Below, in pieces: positions 38,027-46,522 of a stretch of 46,522 bases of DNA (its first letter is position 1; every line of letters begins with the position of its first letter). A model generated the notes under the pieces. That model was given only the letters and a program-made list of their open reading frames with translations. It did not search any database and had not been told where the DNA came from. Made by a program: the position numbers and the translations under genes. Origin of the DNA: Castellaniella sp. (GTDB lineage: Bacteria; Pseudomonadota; Gammaproteobacteria; Burkholderiales; Burkholderiaceae_B); NCBI GenBank assembly GCA_019104865.1, contig JAHRWZ010000033.1:1-46522 (forward strand). The letters run 5' to 3'.

Positions 38027-38438
38027 TTTCTTCCGATATGTCTCCCCCCCTTTTTGCCGCGTCTGCGAAGCAAGTAAAGACGACGGAACGAAGTACCTGC
38101 AGGATTCATAACCACCTGATTTATCAGATGATTCGCAGTCGTTAGTCGCACCGCCCTTTTGGTTACAGGACGGTGGATATGCAGGTATCGGATTTCGCTC
38201 GAAAAATGGGGAAGACAAGGAGTGTCTTCGCCCTTCGTATAGCGACAGGCGGCTCACAACCGCAGCACCGGCAGCGAACTAACGCCAAGCAAGCCTGCCT
38301 CGCAGCAGGTATCCTCGGGGGCATACAGCTGCGGGGATACAATGCGACAGCCCCCCACATCATGTGAAACAATGTAACAAACCGCCTTTTCTGCAGTGAT
38401 ACGCAACTGCAGAAAAGAGACCTGAGGATTCGTCACCC
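38027..38438. other. Divergent regulatory gap between the recombinase and the helicase operon
   Basis: These 412 bases separate two divergent genes. The left part is the leader of the recombinase and could hold an N-terminal extension of it. A 64-codon plus-strand frame at 38173-38367 has no good ribosome binding site and is not called. A small palindrome CACAT-C-ATGTG lies at 38356-38366, and an 11-bp inverted repeat follows near the helicase start. Confidence 0.4.
38386..38417. promoter_or_regulatory. 11-bp inverted repeat, probable operator of the helicase-methylase operon
   Basis: CTTTTCTGCAG (38386-38396) and its exact reverse complement (38407-38417) are separated by 10 bases, so the half-sites are 21 bases, two DNA turns, apart. 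It ends 21 bases before the helicase ATG. A possible weak promoter (GTAACA at 38374 and TGATAC at 38397) would place the -10 box inside the spacer, a typical repressor arrangement. A hairpin in the mRNA leader is an alternative reading. Confidence 0.55.
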
Positions 38439-41375
38439 ATGCTGTTGATTGCTCCAGGAGCCCGTGCAGTTATCCGCGATGAAGAATGGTTGGTCCGTCG
38501 GGTCGACCCGACCGCCGATGGCGGTCACTTGCTGACATGCGATGGGGTATCAGAACTCGTGCGGGGGCGCACGGCACTCTTTCTGAGCAAGCTAGAAGAC
38601 CAGATAGACATCCTGGACCCGGCGGACACCGAGTTGGTCACGGATGACAGCCCCACCTACAACGCATTCATCCTGTACCTGGAAAGCCTGCGTCGACGTA
38701 GCGTACCCAATGATGAGCGCATCCATCTGGGCCACAAGGGCGTCATGGACCTCATGCCCTATCAGTTGGACCCCGCGCTGCAGGCACTGCACCAGCCTCG
38801 CGCCCGGATTCTGATTGCCGATGCGGTGGGGCTGGGCAAAACGCTGGAAGCAGGCATTCTGGCCACCGAGCTGATTCAGCGGGGGCGTGGCAAACGCATC
38901 TTGGTCGTGACGACCAAGGCCATGCTGACCCAATTTCAGAAAGAGTGGTGGAGCCGCTTTTCCATACCGCTCGTCCGCCTGGACTCAGTTGGACTAGCCA
39001 GGGTACGCAATCGCATTCCGGCCAACCACAACCCCTTCAATTACTTTGACCGCAGCATCATTTCCATCGACACGCTCAAGAGCAATCTGGAATACCGCAA
39101 TTATCTTGAAAGCGCCTGGTGGGACATCATTGTCATCGACGAATGCCACAACGTCGCAGCCCGCGCCGGTGAATCGTCCTTGTCGCGTCGCGCTCGCCTG
39201 GCCCGATTGCTGGCAACGCGCTCTGACACCCTGATGCTGCTGTCAGCCACCCCGCACGACGGCTCGGCGCGCAGCTTTGCGTCACTCATGAGCCTACTGG
39301 ACCCCACCGCGATTTCAGACCCGGACGACTACACGCCCGAAGACTTTCGCAGCAAAGGGCTGGTGATTCGGCGCTTCAAAAAGGACATTCGTGACCAATT
39401 GGCCGGGGAAATCAAAGAGCGACTGACGACACGATTGCATGCGCAGGCCAGTGCCGCCGAGGAAGCTGTCTACCAAGCCCTGCTGGCGGTCCCCTTTACC
39501 CAGCGCGGCCAGCACACCCCCGGGAAACCCGCAGAACTGCAGCGGGTCGGACTGCAAAAAACCCTGTTTTCCAGCCCGGCTGCTGCCTTGGCATCCACGC
39601 AAAACCGCATTTCACGGCTGGAGGCCAAGTCAGCCGCAACCCCGGACGAACAGGCCGAAGTAGCTGCTCTGCGTGAATTGCAAGCGACCCTGCACCCCCT
39701 GGTAGATGACTCCAACGCCACCCAGTTCAGCAAATACCAGCGCCTGCTGGCCCAGCTACGCTCCGATTCATTCGGCTGGAATCTCTCCGATGCCAAAGAC
39801 CGCCTAGTCATCTTTTCCGAACGCATCGAGACCTTGCATTGGCTGCGTGACCAACTGCGCCGTGACCTGAAACTCAAAGACAGCCAAATCGAGGTCATGC
39901 ACGGCCAGATGGCTGACACCGAGCAGCAGGCCTTGGTTGAACGCTTCGGGCGCCTGAGCGACCCCGTCCGGGTGCTGCTGTGCTCGGACGTGGCCAGCGA
40001 AGGCCTGAACCTGCACTACTTCTGCCATCGACTGGTGCACTTTGACCTGCCTTGGTCGCTGATGGTGTTCCAGCAGCGTAATGGCCGTGTGGACCGCTAC
40101 GGACAGGAACACCAGCCGCAGGTGGTGTATCTCTTTACAGACACGGTCAACGAAAAAGTCAGGGGCGACCTGCGCATCCTGGAAATCCTGGAAACCAAGG
40201 ACGAACAAGCCTTGCTCAACCTGGGAGACCCGTCCGCCTTTTTGAATGTGTACGACCCGGACAAAGAAGTCGAGAAGGTCACCAACTATATGGCGAGCGG
40301 CCTGAGCCCGGAGCAGGTGCAGGCCGACCTGGACGCCACGGCCAGCGATGACGAACGCAATGAAGGCGACTGGTTGATGCAATTATTCGGAGCAGACCCT
40401 GGCACGGACCAGCCCTCCTCATCCAATGAACAGTCCTCTGACATCAGCGCGCCGTCGACTGTATTGTTTTCCAGCGACTATGACTACGCCCGCACGGCAC
40501 TGTCCCTGCTGAACCAGGACCAGCCCCTGTGCCAATGGTCAGCCGAAGATGCCGAACACATCATTGCCCTGACGGCACCATTGGACTTGCAGGAACGCCT
40601 GCGTCAGCTTCCCCGGGAGGTCCAGGCCACCAATGACCATTACGCACTATGCGCAGACCCCGAGCGTATCGCCCAGGCCATCGAAACAGCACGGCAAGCC
40701 CAGGCAGAAGACGACACCTGGCCGCAACTGCATTACTTATGGCCCCAACACCCCATCATGGAATGGCTGGGCGAGCGCGTACTGACGCATTTTGGCCGAC
40801 ACAAAGCCCCGGTCTTGCAAAGCCATCGTCTGCAGACTAATGAACAGGCCTTCATCCTGATGAGCCTGGTGCCCAACCGCAAAGGCCAGCCCCTGCTGGT
40901 GGAATGGCAGGTTGCTCATCGCCAGGGTACGGCCCCCTTCACGCTGGAGTCCTTTGATACCTTCGCTGCACGCGCCGGCATTCAGGCCAAAGGCCTGCCC
41001 AATCGGGGCGACGGCCCAGCCCTCAGGACGGCCATGGCAGACTTGCAACGCGCCTTACCCACCGCCGTCGAAACCATGCACGCCTACATGCTGGACCGGC
41101 AAGCTACCTTTGCGGCAGACCTGGAGCAGCGACTCAGCAACACACTGACCGAGTTGCAAGCACTACAGGACCGGCAGGTCCAGCAACTGCAACTCAGCCT
41201 GGAAAAGCAACTGGAGACCGTGCGTCGGGGCCGCTTTGAACAGCGCAAGCAACAAATCACACGCATCTTCGACGATTACCGGCTATGGGTACACGATACC
41301 CTCTCGACCGAACCACAGCCCTGGATTCAGGTCATCGCCGCCCTGTGCCACCCCCAAGCCACTCTGGAGGCCTGA
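38439..41375 (+). CDS. SNF2-family helicase, DrmD-like (class 1 DISARM type)
   Basis: A 978-residue superfamily 2 ATPase. The N-terminal ATPase lobe has Walker A in ADAVGLGKTLEAG (127-139), the Walker B box DECH (234-237) in IIVIDECHNVA, and motif III LLSATPHDG. The second lobe has VLLCSDVASEGLNLHY and the arginine fingers in QQRNGRVDRYG, typical of RapA/SNF2 enzymes. A C-terminal coiled coil (~890-960, rich in Gln/Glu/Leu) precedes the end. TGAGGA precedes the ATG. The methylase gene starts three bases after the stop, so they form one operon. Helicase first and adenine methylase second is the order of drmD-drmMI, but other helicase-methylase defence pairs exist. Confidence 0.85.
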   Translation: MLLIAPGARAVIRDEEWLVRRVDPTADGGHLLTCDGVSELVRGRTALFLSKLEDQIDILDPADTELVTDDSPTYNAFILYLESLRRRSVPNDERIHLGHKGVMDLMPYQLDPALQALHQPRARILIADAVGLGKTLEAGILATELIQRGRGKRILVVTTKAMLTQFQKEWWSRFSIPLVRLDSVGLARVRNRIPANHNPFNYFDRSIISIDTLKSNLEYRNYLESAWWDIIVIDECHNVAARAGESSLSRRARLARLLATRSDTLMLLSATPHDGSARSFASLMSLLDPTAISDPDDYTPEDFRSKGLVIRRFKKDIRDQLAGEIKERLTTRLHAQASAAEEAVYQALLAVPFTQRGQHTPGKPAELQRVGLQKTLFSSPAAALASTQNRISRLEAKSAATPDEQAEVAALRELQATLHPLVDDSNATQFSKYQRLLAQLRSDSFGWNLSDAKDRLVIFSERIETLHWLRDQLRRDLKLKDSQIEVMHGQMADTEQQALVERFGRLSDPVRVLLCSDVASEGLNLHYFCHRLVHFDLPWSLMVFQQRNGRVDRYGQEHQPQVVYLFTDTVNEKVRGDLRILEILETKDEQALLNLGDPSAFLNVYDPDKEVEKVTNYMASGLSPEQVQADLDATASDDERNEGDWLMQLFGADPGTDQPSSSNEQSSDISAPSTVLFSSDYDYARTALSLLNQDQPLCQWSAEDAEHIIALTAPLDLQERLRQLPREVQATNDHYALCADPERIAQAIETARQAQAEDDTWPQLHYLWPQHPIMEWLGERVLTHFGRHKAPVLQSHRLQTNEQAFILMSLVPNRKGQPLLVEWQVAHRQGTAPFTLESFDTFAARAGIQAKGLPNRGDGPALRTAMADLQRALPTAVETMHAYMLDRQATFAADLEQRLSNTLTELQALQDRQVQQLQLSLEKQLETVRRGRFEQRKQQITRIFDDYRLWVHDTLSTEPQPWIQVIAALCHPQATLEA

Positions 41376-41377
41376 CC

Positions 41378-44300
41378 ATGCCCACGCTCGACGCTGTTCA
41401 GACCTTTGCCGGCATCACCAACGAAAACGAATTCTATAGCCATCACTATCTGGCCGAAGTGTTCAAGGGTGACATCAAGAACACCCTGGATGCCTGGGAT
41501 GAGGACGAGGCTCAGCATCCAGGCCAGAACGCACACCGCGCTCCCTATAAACGGCTGCAAGCCTGGGCGCAAAAATGGTTCAGCCTGCGCAGCCAAATCG
41601 CCCAGACCAGCGACGCACACAAACGTTGGGTGCTATTCACGGATATCCAGGCCGGTCTGCTCGATGCACTGGGATATGCCGCCCCGCCGGCCCGACCCAC
41701 ATGCGAACCACTGGTAGCCGGCTTGCCCATCCCGGTGTGGGCGCTGTCCCTGCCCGGCCTGGTCCTGATTCCGGCCTATCGCCCTGGGGCCGAAGACGAC
41801 GACCTGCTGGACCAGACCCTGGCCAGCATGCTGTATGGCGACATCCCTATCCCTCCGGCACTGCAGGGCAAGCCTTGGGCCGAACTGTTATCCGATGCCG
41901 TCTTTGCCGGTGACGCCCCGCCACGCTATGTGCTGCTGGCGGGCCTGGACGAGTGGCTATTGATAGACCGCTACAAATGGCCCAACAACCGGGCCCTGCG
42001 GTTTGACTGGGCCGAAATCCTGGACCGCAAGGACGTCGACACGCTCAAGGCCTGCGCGGTCTTGTTGCATCAAAATTGCCTGGCCCCTGCCGATGGCGCG
42101 GCCCTGCTGCAATCACTGGATGAACAAGCGCACAAGCACGCCTTCGGTGTCAGCGAAGACCTGAAATATGCCCTGCGTGAGGCCATCGAGCTCCTGGGCG
42201 ACGAAGCCGCCCGGCAATTGCGCCAGCAGGCGGCAGAATCCAAAAAGGGGTTCTTCAGCGGCAAGGACCAGCTGGACGCCGACGAACTAAGCATGGAATG
42301 CCTGCGCCTGGTGTACCGGCTGCTATTCATGTTCTACATCGAAGCCCGCCCAGAACTGGCGTATGTGCCGATTGCCAAAAGCGAGGTCTACCAAAAAGGC
42401 TACAGCCTGGAAAGCCTGCGTGACCTGGAACTACAGCCGCTGTCCACCCCCAGTGCGCGGGATGGGCGATATTTCGATACCACCTTGCGCCGTCTGTTTT
42501 CGCTGGTGGCCCAAGGGTGTGGCCTGAAAGAACCCCGGCAACACGAACTGGGTTCCAGCCTGACCGGCGCGCGCGAAGTCTTTGCCTTGGCCCCACTGGA
42601 TAGCCGACTGTTCGATGACGACACCCTGCCGCTGCTGAGCAAGGTACATTTCCCCAACCATATCTGGCAACGCATCATCCGTCTGATGTCCTTGTCGCAG
42701 GGCCAGGGGCGCGGCAGGCGCCGGGGCCGCGTCAGCTATCAACTGCTGTCCATCAACCAGTTGGGGGCCGTCTACGAGGCTCTGCTCAGTTACCGAGGGT
42801 TCTTTGCAACCGAGGAACTGTACGAAGTGCAGCCTGCTGCGAAAAAATCCCAATCAAGCAACGAAAGCAACGATGACGAAGGCGACGACGATATCGACGC
42901 ACCCGAATCCAGCGACACGGACACCGGTGCATCCGCCGCATCGGGGGACCTGCTGGATAACGCCTGGTTTGTACCCGCCAGCCGGTTGGGCGACTACAAA
43001 GAAAGCGAACGCGTCTATGACCGCAACGAGGCCGGCCATCTGGTGCTGCGCAAGCATGCCCGCGGCAGCTTTATTTACCGCCTGGCGGGTCGCGACCGGC
43101 AAAAGAGCGCCAGCTACTACACCCCGCAAGTCCTGACGCAGTGCCTGGTCAAATATGCGTTGAAAGAACTATTGGCAGGCGGTCGCGTCCAACAGGCGGA
43201 CGACATTCTGAGCCTGACGGTATGCGAGCCCGCCATGGGCAGTGCAGCGTTCTTGAACGAAGCCGTCAACCAACTGGCCGAAACCTATCTGGAACGCAAA
43301 CAGGCCGAACTAGGCCGCCGCATCCCCCACGAAGACTACCCACACGAACTGCAAAAGGTGCGCATGTATCTGGCCGACCGCAATGTCTATGGCGTCGACC
43401 TGAACCCGGTGGCCGTGGAACTGGCGGAGGTTTCATTGTGGCTGAATGCCATTTACGGCGAAACGGATGCCCAGGGTCAGCCGCAGCCTGCACGGGTCCC
43501 CTGGTTCGGCTACCAACTGTTTACCGGCAACAGCCTGGTCGGGGCACGCCACCAGGTCTATCGCGCCACCAGCCTGAAAAAAACAGCCAGACCCGCCTGG
43601 CACCAGGAACCACCTCGCCCTGTCCGCACGGCTCAAGCCCGTCAGGCAGATGAAATCTGGCATTTCCTGCTGCCCGACCCCGGCATGGCCAACTACACCG
43701 ACAATGCAGCCAAAGCCCTGTATCCAGATGATTTTTCCCGCATCAAGACCTGGCGCAAAGCCTTTTGCGCACCGCTGGAGGACTACGAAATCACCCGGCT
43801 GCAGCAGCTCAGTACCCAAGTCGAGGCCCTGTGGCAGCAACATGCCCAGGCCCTGGCACGCGACCGTCACCGCACCGAAGACACGCTGGCCATCTGGCCC
43901 GAGTGCGAGGCAGACGATACGGACGCAGAGCAGCGCATCAGCCGCACCCAGAAAGAAGCCATCCGCCGCCAGGGCCTGCTAAACGAAGACGGTGATTTGG
44001 CGACCCCCTTTCGTCGCCTGAAGCTGGTCATGGATTACTGGTGCGCCCTATGGTTCTGGCCGATTACCGCCAGTACACAGCTCCCCAGCCGGGAAGAATG
44101 GTGGATGGAACTGGGCGCCATCTTGGAAGGCAATGTGGTGGATATCATGCATCAGACGGGGCTGAACTTCACCGCCAACACCCCGCTGCCCCCCACAACC
44201 GGTACGACCGCGCCCACGGGGTTTGAAACCGTCCAGGCCCACCTGAGCGGTTTTGAGGTGCAGCCACCCCTGGTCGCCCAGCCCTCAGCCCAACTGCATG

Positions 44301-46456
44301 ATGCATTGGGGCAGTTGCGCATCAGCAAGTTGCGCCAGAGCTTTCCTCGTATCGCCCAGGTGGAAGCCGTGAGCGAAGCGCGCCGTTTCATGCACTGGGA
44401 ACTGTGCTTTGCCGACGTCTTGCTGCAAGGCGGTGGCTTCGACCTGATACTGGGGAACCCCCCCTGGCTAAAGGTGGAGTGGAACGAATCGGGCGTGCTG
44501 GGGGAATACAACCCCATGTTTGCCGTGCGCAAAATCAGCGCAAGCGACCTAGTCAAACAGCGGGCCACTGCCTTTGCCGACTATCCCGGCTTGCAGGCAG
44601 CCTGGACCGATGAACTGCAGGAAGCCGCAGGCACACAGAATTTCCTGAATGCCGTCCAGAATTACCCTCTGCTACAAGGCATGAAAGCAAACCTATACAA
44701 ATGCTTCATACCCCTAGCTTGGAGCCTGAACAGCCCCCAGGGTGCCACGGGACTGCTGCATCCCGAAGGACCCTATGAGGACCCGGACGGCGGCAATCTG
44801 CGTGAGGCTCTGTATGCACGTCTACGGCGGCACTTCCAGTTTGTGAATGAGTTGCAGCTGTTTGCAGAAGTTGACCACCATACCAAGTACAGCATCAATG
44901 TGTACGGCGCCAACCGTAACCCGTTGAACTTCCATCACATAGCCAATCTATTCACGCCCACAACAGTAGACACCAGCTACCAACACGGCGGAACTGACCC
45001 AGTCGGCGGCTATAAAAACACGCTCGGCCAGTGGAACACCAGCGGTCACCACGACCGCATCGTACACGTCGACGAGACGGCGCTGGCAACTTTTGCCCAA
45101 CTGTACGACGAACCTGGAACCCCACCCCGCCTGGCACGTCTGCCCGCACTGCACGCCAGCGCCTTGAATCAGGTCCTGACCAAGCTGGCAGCCTACCCAC
45201 ACCGGTTAGCGGACTTAGGGAGCGAATATTTCAGTACGCAACACTGGAACGAGAAGCTCTCACGAGATAACGGCACCATCACCCGTCGCTCGTCCAGTGA
45301 TGAGGGCTTTGCCGCATCCCCCGAAGACTGGGTCTTGTCTGGACCGCATTTTTTCCTGGCCAACCCATTTAACAAAACCCCACGCAAGGTCTGCACGGCC
45401 AACGGCCACTACGACGCCCTGGACCTGGAAACCCTGCCCGACGACTACCTCCCCCGCACCAATTACCGCCCCATGACCGACCGGGCGGAATACCTGCGCC
45501 GTACCTCTCGCGTCAGTTGGGTGGAAGAAGGGGAAACTGCACCAAAACCGGTGACGGATTATTTTCGATACGTCCATAGAAGACGCATTGGAGCCGCATC
45601 TGAGCGCACACTAAGCTGTGCCGTCATTCCCCCTGGAAGTGCCCATGTACACACAGTGCTTTCATTAACATTTTCCTCACCAGCGATACTGATTGAAGCG
45701 CTGGGGACACTATCAGCACTAGTCTCCGACTATTTTGTGAAATCCACAGGCCTCGCAGACCTGTACGAATCCACCCTGTCTAAGATTCCGTTTACTAAAA
45801 GCCCGGCCATTTCTACCCGAGCCGCAACTTTAAATTGCCTAACCCAACACTACGCCCCACTATGGGAAAGCGTCTTTAACGTAGACTTCACCGACCAATC
45901 CTGGAGCCAGCCCGACAATCCCCGTCTGCCACAAGATTTCTGGCAAAACCTGAGCAGTACCTGGACCCGTGATTGCGCCCTGCGCAGTGATTACGCCCGT
46001 CGCATGGCGTTGGTGGAAATCGACGTGCTGGTGGCACAGGCATTGGGCCTGACGCTGGATGAACTGCTGCTCATCTACCGCGTGCAGTTCCCCGTCATGC
46101 AAGGCTATGAGCGCGACACTTGGTACGACATCCGTGGCCGCATCGTCTTTACCAACAGCAAAGGGCTGGTCGGTGTCGGCCTGCCCCGCAAGGGTGGACG
46201 AAAAACCCCACGCACGCGCATTCAGACACCCGACGGTCAAAGCCGCGAAGGCCAGTTTGGCTGGGAAGACCTGTACAAAAACGGTGAATGCCAGGTGCCC
46301 GACGGCACCATCGTCACCCAATGGGTGACCGACGACACCCTGCCAGGCGGCCCCCGCATGGTCGAACGCCGCTATGTTGCCCCGGGTGTGTCAGAAATTC
46401 CGTGTTTGAGGCGGGTTGAGCATTACACGGAACGGCAGCTAAATCGCTCTTCGTAG
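41378..46456 (+). CDS. Giant adenine-specific DNA methylase (Eco57I/PglX/DrmMI-like), 3' end replaced by an IS
   Basis: A 1692-residue protein encoding an N6-adenine methyltransferase. GGAGG (41366-41370) sets the start (MPTLDAVQTFAG). The AdoMet part begins with SASYYTPQVLTQ (~577) and motif I CEPAMGSAAFLNEA (~616-629). The catalytic motif IV NPPW is at 1027-1030, an unusually long distance away. A very acidic linker (SNESNDDEGDDDIDAPESSD, ~491-524) joins the N-terminal region to the methylase. The part after ~1100 may recognise DNA. I see no clear nuclease motif. From about residue 1670 the frame reads IS256-type terminal sequence (VSEIPCLRR...), so the native C-terminus is probably lost. 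Confidence 0.85.
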   Translation: MPTLDAVQTFAGITNENEFYSHHYLAEVFKGDIKNTLDAWDEDEAQHPGQNAHRAPYKRLQAWAQKWFSLRSQIAQTSDAHKRWVLFTDIQAGLLDALGYAAPPARPTCEPLVAGLPIPVWALSLPGLVLIPAYRPGAEDDDLLDQTLASMLYGDIPIPPALQGKPWAELLSDAVFAGDAPPRYVLLAGLDEWLLIDRYKWPNNRALRFDWAEILDRKDVDTLKACAVLLHQNCLAPADGAALLQSLDEQAHKHAFGVSEDLKYALREAIELLGDEAARQLRQQAAESKKGFFSGKDQLDADELSMECLRLVYRLLFMFYIEARPELAYVPIAKSEVYQKGYSLESLRDLELQPLSTPSARDGRYFDTTLRRLFSLVAQGCGLKEPRQHELGSSLTGAREVFALAPLDSRLFDDDTLPLLSKVHFPNHIWQRIIRLMSLSQGQGRGRRRGRVSYQLLSINQLGAVYEALLSYRGFFATEELYEVQPAAKKSQSSNESNDDEGDDDIDAPESSDTDTGASAASGDLLDNAWFVPASRLGDYKESERVYDRNEAGHLVLRKHARGSFIYRLAGRDRQKSASYYTPQVLTQCLVKYALKELLAGGRVQQADDILSLTVCEPAMGSAAFLNEAVNQLAETYLERKQAELGRRIPHEDYPHELQKVRMYLADRNVYGVDLNPVAVELAEVSLWLNAIYGETDAQGQPQPARVPWFGYQLFTGNSLVGARHQVYRATSLKKTARPAWHQEPPRPVRTAQARQADEIWHFLLPDPGMANYTDNAAKALYPDDFSRIKTWRKAFCAPLEDYEITRLQQLSTQVEALWQQHAQALARDRHRTEDTLAIWPECEADDTDAEQRISRTQKEAIRRQGLLNEDGDLATPFRRLKLVMDYWCALWFWPITASTQLPSREEWWMELGAILEGNVVDIMHQTGLNFTANTPLPPTTGTTAPTGFETVQAHLSGFEVQPPLVAQPSAQLHDALGQLRISKLRQSFPRIAQVEAVSEARRFMHWELCFADVLLQGGGFDLILGNPPWLKVEWNESGVLGEYNPMFAVRKISASDLVKQRATAFADYPGLQAAWTDELQEAAGTQNFLNAVQNYPLLQGMKANLYKCFIPLAWSLNSPQGATGLLHPEGPYEDPDGGNLREALYARLRRHFQFVNELQLFAEVDHHTKYSINVYGANRNPLNFHHIANLFTPTTVDTSYQHGGTDPVGGYKNTLGQWNTSGHHDRIVHVDETALATFAQLYDEPGTPPRLARLPALHASALNQVLTKLAAYPHRLADLGSEYFSTQHWNEKLSRDNGTITRRSSSDEGFAASPEDWVLSGPHFFLANPFNKTPRKVCTANGHYDALDLETLPDDYLPRTNYRPMTDRAEYLRRTSRVSWVEEGETAPKPVTDYFRYVHRRRIGAASERTLSCAVIPPGSAHVHTVLSLTFSSPAILIEALGTLSALVSDYFVKSTGLADLYESTLSKIPFTKSPAISTRAATLNCLTQHYAPLWESVFNVDFTDQSWSQPDNPRLPQDFWQNLSSTWTRDCALRSDYARRMALVEIDVLVAQALGLTLDELLLIYRVQFPVMQGYERDTWYDIRGRIVFTNSKGLVGVGLPRKGGRKTPRTRIQTPDGQSREGQFGWEDLYKNGECQVPDGTIVTQWVTDDTLPGGPRMVERRYVAPGVSEIPCLRRVEHYTERQLNRSS

Positions 46457-46522
46457 AGGATGGCGAATTGGTTCATGGCCTGCTTCCAGTCATGGGCGGA
46501 ACGGCTCCATTTTGCCGTGATA
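46388..46522 (-). mobile_element. End of an IS256-family insertion sequence
   Basis: The stretch GTGTCAGAAATTCCGTGTTT beginning at 46388 resembles a terminal inverted repeat of IS256-family elements, and a transposase C-terminus lies just inside it. The element continues past the window end, so the other end, target duplication and completeness cannot be judged. The exact boundary, within a few bases of 46388, is estimated by eye. Confidence 0.6.
46423..46522 (-). CDS. IS256-family transposase, C-terminal part only
   Basis: The minus strand encodes ITAKWSRSAHDWKQAMNQFA followed by ILYEERFSCRSV and a stop (TAA at 46425-46423). The pattern W-x(6-8)-W-x(5)-QFAI-(F/Y)-x-(D/E)-R(F/L) is the typical end of IS256/Mutator-class transposases, which use a DDE active site not covered here. 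It overlaps the last codons of the methylase frame on the other strand, which are therefore IS-derived. The rest of the gene lies beyond the window. Confidence 0.7.
   Translation of the reverse strand, partial: ITAKWSRSAHDWKQAMNQFAILYEERFSCRSV

Noticed and set aside
38173..38367. A 64-codon plus-strand gene before the helicase
   Set aside because: It has no convincing ribosome binding site or recognisable domain, and it overlaps the region antisense to the possible recombinase extension.
31966..46522. A prophage or CRISPR locus in the accessory part
   Set aside because: No capsid, tail, lysis or terminase genes are present, and no regularly spaced repeats. The content fits an integrative island with a defence operon instead.

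Overview
The window comes from a high-GC chromosome of a betaproteobacterium, most likely Burkholderiales/Alcaligenaceae. I infer this from GC-rich third positions, the order xseB-ispA-dxs-folE2, the run rimP-nusA-infB-rbfA-truB-typA, and scpB-rluB beside an initiator tRNA. No search was run, so the genus is left open.

Bases 1-31,900 are dense core chromosome. They hold the start of rpsF; a tightly coupled isoprenoid/folate operon (xseB-ispA-dxs-folE2, minus strand); a Rieske oxygenase; a two-domain sulfurtransferase coupled to a DMT transporter; htpX; a Na/Pi cotransporter; polA head-to-head with a LOG-family nucleotide hydrolase; a complete polar amino-acid ABC importer; an esterase-acetyltransferase fusion; a catalase with a divergent AraC regulator; a second DMT transporter; and the transcription/translation operon rimP-nusA-infB-rbfA-truB-typA. 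That operon is preceded by a structured leader ending in an intrinsic terminator right at the rimP start. rluB and scpB follow. A 198-bp near-perfect palindrome with 28-bp perfect arms lies between two convergent genes at 16,507-16,704.

An initiator tRNA-fMet gene (31,769-31,845) marks the boundary of an integrated island. A tyrosine integrase follows directly, and base composition then drops clearly (about 33.6-38.4 kb, very AT-rich around 34.4-34.7 kb). The island carries an XRE-type regulator, two genes of unknown function, a protein resembling TrfA-type plasmid replication initiators, and a very large second tyrosine recombinase in the same operon as the initiator-like gene.

Downstream is a cargo operon: an SNF2-type helicase (978 aa) and a giant adenine-specific DNA methylase with an NPPW motif (1692 aa). 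It sits behind an 11-bp inverted repeat that looks like an operator. This pair resembles the first two genes of class 1 DISARM anti-phage systems (drmD-drmMI). The methylase reading frame runs into the end of an IS256-family insertion sequence, whose transposase 3' end is visible on the minus strand at the window edge. The defence operon therefore appears interrupted, or at least altered at its 3' boundary.
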